From: Longimycelium tulufanense
GTDB lineage: Bacteria; Actinomycetota; Actinomycetes; Mycobacteriales; Pseudonocardiaceae
Assembly (NCBI RefSeq): GCF_014645795.1
Contig: NZ_BMMK01000018.1
Span: 1 to 64,000 of the forward strand
DNA: 64,000 bases
Reading direction: 5' to 3'
A model generated the notes under the pieces. That model had not been told where the DNA came from. It saw only the letters and a list, made by a program, of their open reading frames with translations, and did no database searches. Of this stretch, positions 57,871-64,000 are shown piece by piece. A program made the position numbers and the translations under genes. Within the stretch, counting starts at the first letter, position 1. Every line of letters begins with the position of its first letter.

Positions 57871-59406
57871 TCACAGGGAAATGTTGCGCAGCGTGGCGGC
57901 GGCCTCGATCCCGGACGCCGCACCAGTCGGCGTAAATCGCCCGAAACCCATCCGCAAGGAATACACGATGCGGGTCTGGTCGGTGGCCGGGAGCCGCTCG
58001 GTTTCCACCCGCACCCGCCGTCGCCACCCGACCTTGAACGCGCGCCGGTTGAAAGCGATCACCTGGCCCTTGGTGTTGTTGGCGGCCGTGTTCGACACCT
58101 TGCCGTCGTCTTCGGTCTTGGACACCGCGATGGAGGGGATGTGCGGGTGACCCTGGATCCGGGCCAGTTCCCCGTTGAGGACGGTGGCCGCGGGGCCGTA
58201 CTTGTCGACGGTGAGCACCTCGTCCAGAAGCGCGATCTTGTCCGCGGTCTCCGGATCCGACACGTACACCAGGTCGTTCATGTCGGTGGGGTGGCCCCAG
58301 TCGACCTTGCGCGTGGTGTCAATCATTTTGCCGCGCAGGTCGTTGAGCAGGCTCAACGTCACCGCGCCGGCCGCATTGACGTCGTTACCGGTGTTGTCCA
58401 CCAGGGCAGCGTGCCGAATGCCATCAAAGGCGAGGTAATGCTTGGTATCGGCCGGGTCGGCATCGTCCAAATTAATGTTACCGGTGCCGGCATTGGTGGT
58501 GTCGCCATTCAGCACCAACGAATCGGAATGGAACCCGATGGACAGCCCGGCCTGACGGCGCAGGAACGGGATGAACGGGATAATGGAATCCTCTTCCATC
58601 TCACCCGACCACATCTGGTGGATCACGAATTTCTTGGCATCCACCTGAACGCGCTCGCTGCCAGTCTTGACGGTGGCGTAGTTGCTCGAGTTGTTCGCCG
58701 TCGACTCCGACACGAACAGCATCTCCGGGAAATCAACCTCAACCGGAAGGAACGCGGTCGGGTCGGTCATCTCGAACGTGTCGATCAGTCCGAAAACCCG
58801 CGACTCGCGGCGGGCGGCCTCCCACAGCTCCCCCACGTACTGGTTGCCGATCAGTTCCTTGCCGAACCCGGTCTCGGCGGTGTCCATGGCTCGGATCGCG
58901 GACTGATAGGCGCCGGTGAGCTCGTATTTGCCTTCGCGGGCCAGCGCGCGGTCGCCGCCGCGGAACCACCGCAGCGGGATCCGCGGGAACATGTCATCGA
59001 TCGCCTTGCGGTCGATCTCCCGCACCTTCTCGGCCGGCAGGTAGCAGGCGTTCGAGATCGCCTCGAACGTGCGGGTCAGCTCCTCCGACGGTCCCTCGTA
59101 CACCCCGCCGGAGACCTTGCGCTGACCGCGCAAGCTCTCCTGCATTTCAAACAGGAATTCGATGTCAGATAGGGATAGACCCCAGCGGGCGTACTTGGTG
59201 CCCACCAACGTCCGGTCCGGCGTGGCCGGGCCGAACTTCAGCTTGCGGACGAACTCCGGGTCGGACTCGACGATCTGGGACAGGTTGGTACGCACGAGTT
59301 CGGCGAGCCGGGTGTCCGAGATGGATTCGGACAGCTTCTCGTCCAGGGCGGACATGCGCTGCCGGACTTCGCTTGCCAGCGTGTCCAGAGTGATCTGCTC
59401 ACTCAT
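57871..59406 (-). CDS. HK97-fold major capsid protein
   Basis: 511 residues, ATG. An N-terminal helical stretch of about 110 residues precedes the fold and may act as scaffold domain. The core shows HK97-type segments: FRGGDRALAREGKYELTGAYQSA, FLPVEVDFPEMLFV, MEEDSIIPFIPFLRRQAGLSIGFHSDSLVL in blocks, and AFKVGWRRRVRVETERLPATDQTRIVYSLRMGFGR. It overlaps the protease gene by four bases (ATGA), which ties their expression together. Confidence 0.88.
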   Translation of the reverse strand: MSEQITLDTLASEVRQRMSALDEKLSESISDTRLAELVRTNLSQIVESDPEFVRKLKFGPATPDRTLVGTKYARWGLSLSDIEFLFEMQESLRGQRKVSGGVYEGPSEELTRTFEAISNACYLPAEKVREIDRKAIDDMFPRIPLRWFRGGDRALAREGKYELTGAYQSAIRAMDTAETGFGKELIGNQYVGELWEAARRESRVFGLIDTFEMTDPTAFLPVEVDFPEMLFVSESTANNSSNYATVKTGSERVQVDAKKFVIHQMWSGEMEEDSIIPFIPFLRRQAGLSIGFHSDSLVLNGDTTNAGTGNINLDDADPADTKHYLAFDGIRHAALVDNTGNDVNAAGAVTLSLLNDLRGKMIDTTRKVDWGHPTDMNDLVYVSDPETADKIALLDEVLTVDKYGPAATVLNGELARIQGHPHIPSIAVSKTEDDGKVSNTAANNTKGQVIAFNRRAFKVGWRRRVRVETERLPATDQTRIVYSLRMGFGRFTPTGAASGIEAAATLRNISL

Positions 59407-60248
59407 CGGCTGTGCTCCTCGAGATGGAAGGCTGCGAGGAGGTCCTGCGCAGCGCTGCTTTCGATACGGGTGGGGACATCGGTGAGGGACTGGGTGCCCG
59501 CGGAGGCGTCCAGCTCAACCACGGTCGTGTCATGGGAAGCGACCGCGTCACGCTTCTGGTCCGCCGGGACGGGCCCACGTTCCGCGATTGCCCGAAACTC
59601 CCGGGCGATGGCTACGCCCATCAACAACGGATCAGCAGATGCGGCCAGCTCGTGAGCAACCTTGACGGTGACCCACCGGCCCATCGGCTCGTCGACGATG
59701 TCGACGATCCCGGGTAGGACGTCGAGTTCGGTCAGGCCGTCGAGCTCGGGGGCCTCGAGGAGCCGTGCCAGGGTGGCGGTGCGTCCGGACTCGACCACCG
59801 CCGCAGCGTCCATCGGCACCGAGACCGCGGAGAGCTCGAGGAGTTCCCACTCCTCGGCCACACCCCCGCCCCAGTAGGAGCCCTTGCCGCCTTCCCACTT
59901 GGTGACGTCGAACCCGATGGACGCTGCGTTCATCCAGCCGTCGCGGTACTTCTTCTCGATCCGCCGCGCGAAGTCGTCGTCTTGGTCGAACTCGACGTCG
60001 ATGAGCAGCCGCGGACCGTCGACCTCCACGCCGGTGGCACGGCCGATCGGCAGGTCGTCGCGGGAGAAGTAGCGATGCCCGTAGAGGAACACCGGATTGG
60101 CCCGGTACCGGTCGAGCTGAGCGCCGGTCATCCGCAGGTCGATGTTGTCTCCCTTGCGGCCCTCGGTGGCGGCGACGAACCGGATCGGGCCTGCGCCGGC
60201 GCGGGTGGCCTCCCGGTCGACGTAGCCACGGGTGTAGGCGAGGGTCAT
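59403..60248 (-). CDS. HK97-type prohead protease (S78-like)
   Basis: 281 residues from ATG 60248 (MTLAYTRGYVDREATRAG). The serine protease core spans about residues 20-175: VFLYGHRYFSRDDLPIGRATG with catalytic His, MNAASIGFDVTKW with the nucleophile Ser, and LLELSAVSVPMDAAAV with the C-terminal acidic motif. It would remove the capsid scaffold domain during maturation. It overlaps both neighbours by four bases. The C-terminal 100 residues are extra and of unknown function. Confidence 0.87.
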   Translation of the reverse strand: MTLAYTRGYVDREATRAGAGPIRFVAATEGRKGDNIDLRMTGAQLDRYRANPVFLYGHRYFSRDDLPIGRATGVEVDGPRLLIDVEFDQDDDFARRIEKKYRDGWMNAASIGFDVTKWEGGKGSYWGGGVAEEWELLELSAVSVPMDAAAVVESGRTATLARLLEAPELDGLTELDVLPGIVDIVDEPMGRWVTVKVAHELAASADPLLMGVAIAREFRAIAERGPVPADQKRDAVASHDTTVVELDASAGTQSLTDVPTRIESSAAQDLLAAFHLEEHSR

Positions 60249-61621
60249 CGCAGACTCCAGAAGGGAAGATCCAACGCGGACAGCAGAGCCCGCGCCTCGT
60301 CGTCGCCGTTGGTCGGTGGCGGAGGTCCGCCAGTCGGCAGCGCGGTGGGCGAGGTGTCGCCCTGCGGCTGGCTGCCGGCGGACGTGACCGCGGCCTTGTT
60401 GACCGGCGCCCACCACACGTCCCCCCAGTCGACCGGGGGCATGCCGTGCTTCTTGCGCCACTCGTTGACCGTCAGCGCACCGACCTCGATGGCCTGACGT
60501 TCCCGGTCCCACGCCTCGGACTGGGACTCCTGCAGTGCGGCGATGCGGGAGAAGTCGAACGCGACGTGGTCGGGTGTGGAACGGCCGCGGCGCCCGAACA
60601 TCGGCAGGAACTGCTCCTCGAGTTCCTGCGCACGCAGCGTCAGGTCCGGCACCAACGAGTGTTCCCACAGGGCCTTTTGGAACTCGCGCAGGTTGGCCAG
60701 GGTGGCGTGCTCGAGATCGTTGAGCAGCGGCGCCGGGACGCCGAAGGCGTTGGCCACCTGGCGCAGCGTCAGCCCGAGACCGTTGATGAACTCGGCATCC
60801 TTGGGGGTGATGTTGACCGGCTTGAACTGCGCTTCGTAGCGCATCACGGCCCATCGGTGTGCCTTGTCGGCGCCGGCGAACCGCTTCTGCAACCGCTCCT
60901 CGAGCTCGCGGGCTTGTTCCGAGGTGAACTGAACGTTGGCGGGCGGAACGACCATGCCGGCGATCTGCAATCCCTGGCTGTGCAGGTTGCGGTTGGCCTT
61001 CATCATCGCCGACGCGGTATCCGCCGCGAGCCGTGCGGCCGCGATCGGGCTGAGCGCCGAAAACTCGTCGAGCGGGTTGGGGTAGCGCTGCCACACGATT
61101 TCATCCGGGCGGAACGAAATAACCTGGCGTGTTCCGTCCGTTCCCACGACGTTCGACTCATACAGGAAACCGGCGAGGTAGTTGTTCTCGTTCGGTACCG
61201 GCTTGACTCGGCTCGGCTTGAGCCACCAGATCTCTTGTGGCTCACCGCGGAACTTCTCGACGGCCCAGACGGTCTCGCCCCACACGTCCATGCACAGCGA
61301 GTCCATGCGTGCCAACCTGGCCTGTGTCCAGAATGGGTTGACGAACCGCAGCAACTTCGCCGCGGCCGAGTCGGGCAGCTCCCGTTTGTCCTCGTCGCGG
61401 CCCCGATACACCCGCAGCGGCACACTGGAGGCCAGCTTCGCCCGCAGCGACGCGGCGGCGAACACCTCGTTGCTGGTGACGATGTAGTCGCCGTAGTTCT
61501 CCGGGCTGAACAGCTCGTCGTCGTGGCCGTGCGCCTTCTCGAATGGCTCGACCACGGCCGGGCCGACCGGCCACGACCGGCGCCGATCCTGTACCGCCCG
61601 CATACGCTCCAGCAGTCCCAT
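60245..61621 (-). CDS. Portal protein, HK97 family
   Basis: 458 residues from ATG 61621 (MGLLERMRAVQDRRRSW). The motif set is typical: SNEVFAAASLRAKLASSVPLRVYRG, WGETVWAVEKFRGEPQEIWWLKPSRV in blocks, PNPLDEFSALSPIAAARLAAD, GLQIAGMVVPP, and LGLTLRQVANAFGVPAPLLND. A dodecameric ring through which DNA enters the head. The C-terminus is proline/glycine-rich. TGA of the upstream small membrane gene overlaps this ATG by one base. Confidence 0.93.
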   Translation of the reverse strand: MGLLERMRAVQDRRRSWPVGPAVVEPFEKAHGHDDELFSPENYGDYIVTSNEVFAAASLRAKLASSVPLRVYRGRDEDKRELPDSAAAKLLRFVNPFWTQARLARMDSLCMDVWGETVWAVEKFRGEPQEIWWLKPSRVKPVPNENNYLAGFLYESNVVGTDGTRQVISFRPDEIVWQRYPNPLDEFSALSPIAAARLAADTASAMMKANRNLHSQGLQIAGMVVPPANVQFTSEQARELEERLQKRFAGADKAHRWAVMRYEAQFKPVNITPKDAEFINGLGLTLRQVANAFGVPAPLLNDLEHATLANLREFQKALWEHSLVPDLTLRAQELEEQFLPMFGRRGRSTPDHVAFDFSRIAALQESQSEAWDRERQAIEVGALTVNEWRKKHGMPPVDWGDVWWAPVNKAAVTSAGSQPQGDTSPTALPTGGPPPPTNGDDEARALLSALDLPFWSLR

Positions 61622-61839
61622 CACGGCCCCTCGTCCCTGCGGCCGGATGCCTGCTCCCAGCCGACGACGGCTGCGGACCACATCCACGCGGCCACCACCC
61701 ACACGACCCGATAGGACAGACACGCGAGTAGGCCGGCGAGGAAGAACGGGACGGCCAGGAGCGTCAACAGCAGACGGGCAGGCCGGAACTCGGCGGCCTT
61801 GGCTTGGATGCGGTCCGCGGTCGCGACGATCGACGCCAT
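61621..61839 (-). CDS. Small phage membrane protein between portal and terminase
   Basis: 72 residues from ATG 61839. Two hydrophobic segments (about 21-41 and 43-62: LLLTLLAVPFFLAGLLACLS then VVWVVAAWMWSAAVVG) joined by a short turn, then a basic tail ending RRDEGP. No Cys or catalytic pattern. Its place between terminase and portal is odd for a holin. Its role is unknown. Confidence 0.7.
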   Translation of the reverse strand: MASIVATADRIQAKAAEFRPARLLLTLLAVPFFLAGLLACLSYRVVWVVAAWMWSAAVVGWEQASGRRDEGP

Positions 61840-61853
61840 GCCGCCCCCTTTCC

Positions 61854-63347
61854 TCACGCCATGAGCGATCCCTCGAGCACGACTTGGTCCTCGATGTGCG
61901 CCCGGGTGGTGTGCCCCCAGGCGGCCAGCGTCACCGCCACCAGGGGCGAGATGTCCACCGACAGGCCCCGGCGGGCCCACGCCCAGGCATCGCCCAGGGG
62001 GCGCCGTTGCGCGCCGGCAATCGCGGCGTTGAGCACCGGCTGATCCAGGTGTCGCAGCGTCGTGCCGTTCCGGTCGGTGATCGCGTCATAGATCTGGCCA
62101 CACGCTTGGGCCACGTCCCGGGCGGTCGTGAGTGTCACGTCCACGCCCTTCGCCTCGATCGGGGCGATCAGGGAGCCTGCGGGTCCGCCGGCGTCGATCA
62201 CGACCGCGCACGGGTGCCAGCGGTCGCGGAGCTCGACCACCCGGTCGATCGCCCAGCCGGTTCCGGCCCGGTGGTCGACGATCTCCACGTGCAGCAGTCC
62301 GTCCTCGCGACGGCCGGCGGCGGCGATGGAGGTGAACGCCCGTTCCGGTGTGGTGTCCACAGCGAACGCGATCGGGTCGACCAGACGGGAGCGGGGATCA
62401 GCCAGCGCCGTCCACAGTTCGGTGTCGATTGCGCCGCCGCCGACCCGCGGCTTGGGCCAGATGCCCAAGATTTCACGGGCGAACTCGACATCTCCCATGG
62501 ATCTGCGTAGCCGCAGGATCGTCTCTTCGGTGATGCGGATGCCCAACGCCGGGTTGCTCGCCGCCCACAGTGACCGATCGTCCAGGTCGATGTCGGTGAG
62601 GTTGTCCAGATCCCCGGCGATGCCCCAGTCTCGCCAGCCCAGCGAGTCGTCCCCGCCGGCCTCGCCGCGGGCCCGCAAGCTGTAGAGGACGTCGCCGCTG
62701 TCGTTGTCCAGCGGTGGCGTGCTGGTGTAGATGATCTGCGGGTTGGGCCTGGCGTTCATGGTCGGCATGAGCGCCGCGTGCTGGACACCGGTGTAGGCGA
62801 ACGTCTCGTCGATGAGGTTCAGGTCACCGGAGAAGCCCCGGCCGCTGGACTTGCTGCGGGCGATGAACTTCAACCGCTGGCCCGTGTCGAGACGCTCGAC
62901 GCTCTCCTCACCGTTGGTGTTGATGACCTTGAGAAGGATGCCGCCGACATCGATGAGGTTGTCGGTGATCGGCGTGCCCAACCGGCGAAGCAGTGTCAGG
63001 ACACGGCGGAAGCTCTCCATCGCGGTCTTGTATTCGTGGGCCGACCACATGATCAGCTGCTCACCGAGGAGCAGTAGCCCGGCCAACGCCCTGCCTTCGA
63101 GGATGCAGCCCTTTCCGTTCTGGCGGCTGACCATCTCGCCGTACTCGAAACAGGCCCACTTGCCGTCCTCGCGCACACCGAGCAGCCGGTCAAGTGCACG
63201 TTCTTGCCAGAAGTCCGGGGGCTGTCCGGCCCGTCGCAGCAACTCGGCCGCCTCCGGGCCGTAGGTGTGCACCGCCGGCGGGCCCAGCTCAACCCGCGGG
63301 TGACGCGCGCCGCGCAGCGATCCGGGCGGTGAGGTCGGCAAGACCAC
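61854..63347 (-). CDS. Terminase large subunit
   Basis: 497 residues from GTG 63347, just inside the upstream gene. TTG 63341 and longer starts are possible. The ATPase has a Walker A of the phage type (SRQNGKG, near residue 75), a Walker B/acid LIDETFA near 176 and coupling motif region STPPLDNDSG near 205. The nuclease domain follows with AFAVDTTPERAFTSIAAAG, VVIDAGGPAGSL and GDAWAWARRGLS. Powers genome packaging into the prohead with the small subunit and cuts concatemers. Cytoplasmic. Confidence 0.92.
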   Translation of the reverse strand: MVLPTSPPGSLRGARHPRVELGPPAVHTYGPEAAELLRRAGQPPDFWQERALDRLLGVREDGKWACFEYGEMVSRQNGKGCILEGRALAGLLLLGEQLIMWSAHEYKTAMESFRRVLTLLRRLGTPITDNLIDVGGILLKVINTNGEESVERLDTGQRLKFIARSKSSGRGFSGDLNLIDETFAYTGVQHAALMPTMNARPNPQIIYTSTPPLDNDSGDVLYSLRARGEAGGDDSLGWRDWGIAGDLDNLTDIDLDDRSLWAASNPALGIRITEETILRLRRSMGDVEFAREILGIWPKPRVGGGAIDTELWTALADPRSRLVDPIAFAVDTTPERAFTSIAAAGRREDGLLHVEIVDHRAGTGWAIDRVVELRDRWHPCAVVIDAGGPAGSLIAPIEAKGVDVTLTTARDVAQACGQIYDAITDRNGTTLRHLDQPVLNAAIAGAQRRPLGDAWAWARRGLSVDISPLVAVTLAAWGHTTRAHIEDQVVLEGSLMA

Positions 63348-63819
63348 CCACCTCCCCCTGGACGGCCGGAGACGACCTGGTCGAACGGGTGGTCGCGGCG
63401 CGCAGCTCGGCGACAAGCTGTTTCAGCACCGCGGCCTGTTGGCGGGCCTCGGCCAGCGCCCGGTCAACGACGACCGTCACGGGCCCGCCGTCCTCGCCCG
63501 CGTTCTCCAGCTGCAGCCAGTCCCGGCCATCCAGCTGGGCATGCAACCGGTCGAGCCGGTCGGCGATCCGGCACGCCTCCCGCAGCAGCGTGGCCTGCAG
63601 CGGCGGGAGCTCGCCGGCGGCGGTGACCTCATCCCACAGTCGGCGGCCGCGGGCGCCGAGCTCATCACGTACTGGCTCCGGTCGAGGCGGTGCCGGAGGT
63701 GTTGGCGGGGCTGTGGAATCTCGCCGGGCGTATGGGCAGCGCTGCGGCCGGCACAGTGAGTGGTCGCCGCGCTGGTGCCGTCGGAAGCGCTGTGCGCGGA
63801 GGGTCGACGAATCAGCCAT
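63289..63819 (-). CDS. Terminase small subunit-like protein
   Basis: 176 residues, ATG. The N-terminal third is basic and proline-rich, and the rest has P27-like features: ELGARGRRLWDEVTAAGELPPLQATLLREACRIADRLDRL in blocks, then a helical region with KQLVAELRAATTRS. It would recognise the packaging signal. Overlap of about 59 bases with the large subunit gene. Assigned from order and pattern. Confidence 0.78.
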   Translation of the reverse strand: MADSSTLRAQRFRRHQRGDHSLCRPQRCPYARRDSTAPPTPPAPPRPEPVRDELGARGRRLWDEVTAAGELPPLQATLLREACRIADRLDRLHAQLDGRDWLQLENAGEDGGPVTVVVDRALAEARQQAAVLKQLVAELRAATTRSTRSSPAVQGEVGGLADLTARIAARRASPAG

Positions 63820-63828
63820 CGGAGGCCC

Positions 63829-64000
63829 CTAACCGATGAGGGCAAGCTGCTGGGATCCGCCGGTGCCCTTGCGGCTGTTGCAGCCGAAGTGCGCGAGCTG
63901 GACGTTTGCCCTGGTGTCATCACCACCCGCGGCCAGCGGAACGACGTGGTCAATCGTGGGCGACAAGGGATGCGGTGCCTTGTACGAAAGTCGGACCTTC
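63829..64000 (-). CDS. Phage HNH endonuclease, partial (5' end off the window)
   Basis: Final 56 codons before the TAG stop at 63831-63829, running off the right edge. Visible: KAPHPLSPTIDHVVPLAAGGDDTRANVQLAHFGCNSRKG, with the HNH signature DHVVPL, the following His and the Asn-Ser-Arg-Lys turn. HNH proteins beside terminase genes are common in phages of this type and can assist packaging cleavage. No other domain can be judged. Confidence 0.82.
   Translation of the reverse strand, partial: KVRLSYKAPHPLSPTIDHVVPLAAGGDDTRANVQLAHFGCNSRKGTGGSQQLALIG

Larger units (their letters stand above)
46130..64000 (-). mobile_element. Prophage late region (HK97-type siphovirus), incomplete at right edge
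   Basis: Twenty-one minus-strand genes in siphovirus order: HNH, terminases, portal, protease, capsid, connectors, tail tube, frameshifted chaperones, tape measure, tail tip, receptor-binding protein, endolysin, holin. Gaps are short and several ATGA overlaps occur. All main frames are open, so the structural module looks functional. No integrase, repressor or replication genes are in view, so they must lie beyond 64000 if present. The left limit is taken as the holin end. I cannot identify an attachment site. Confidence 0.88.

Overview
The window is about 64 kb of uniformly high-GC DNA, with dense short-spaced operons, many GTG or TTG starts and hairpins without U-tracts. Gene content and order point to an actinobacterium, most likely the Pseudonocardiales. 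The left part follows the Mycobacterium tuberculosis Rv2478c to Rv2466c neighbourhood as I recall it: ssb, ettA, NAD-glutamate dehydrogenase, thioesterase, Rv2474c-like gene, alpha-glucosidase aglA, glbO, Rv2469c-like HNH protein, ctaJ, Rv2468c-like gene, pepN and the Rv2466c nitroreductase. A second stretch (aceE, DUF3052, ahpE, low-molecular-weight tyrosine phosphatase) resembles Rv2241 to Rv2234. I cannot name the species.

Layout. 0.1-13.5 kb: replication and translation (ssb, ettA), a giant uncharacterised TPR-like/disordered protein, the 180-kDa-type glutamate dehydrogenase, and a coupled thioesterase pair. 13.8-19.3 kb, minus strand: alpha-glucosidase, truncated haemoglobin, an MscS channel coupled to a prolyl oligopeptidase. 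19.4-26 kb: HNH protein, an unrecognised His/Arg-rich GVRIH-repeat gene with its own promoter and ribosome-binding site, MFS exporter, DUF4442 protein, amidase, cytochrome oxidase subunit CtaJ, DUF5130, and a membrane-anchored degenerate receiver protein. 26-41.5 kb: pepN, Mrx2-like oxidoreductase, aldehyde dehydrogenase, a secreted protein, an MBL/DUF429/ComB-like operon, aceE, DUF3052, ahpE, tRNA-Val(UAC), a VapBC pair, an ACT protein, and a phosphatase/fructosamine-kinase pair. 41.7-46 kb: a looser accessory stretch with an epimerase, an XRE-TPR regulator divergent from a two-gene small-protein operon, and two small proteins.

46.1-64.0 kb is the late region of an HK97-type siphoprophage, entirely on the minus strand and cut off by the window's right edge. 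In transcription order (right to left) it holds HNH endonuclease, small and large terminase, a small membrane protein, portal, prohead protease, major capsid, four small virion candidates (two of them a tandem duplication), head-tail connector proteins, tail tube, tail assembly chaperones with a programmed -1 frameshift, tape measure, distal tail proteins, a putative receptor-binding protein, an endolysin and a holin. No integrase, repressor or replication gene of this phage lies in the window, so its right half and attachment sites are not seen.

Most noteworthy: the GVRIH tandem-repeat gene, the G GGC CCT frameshift site, the tandem virion gene duplication, the degenerate membrane receiver, the paired direct repeats at the XRE promoter, the twin palindromes over the vapBC promoter, and DnaA-box-like sequences upstream of ssb.
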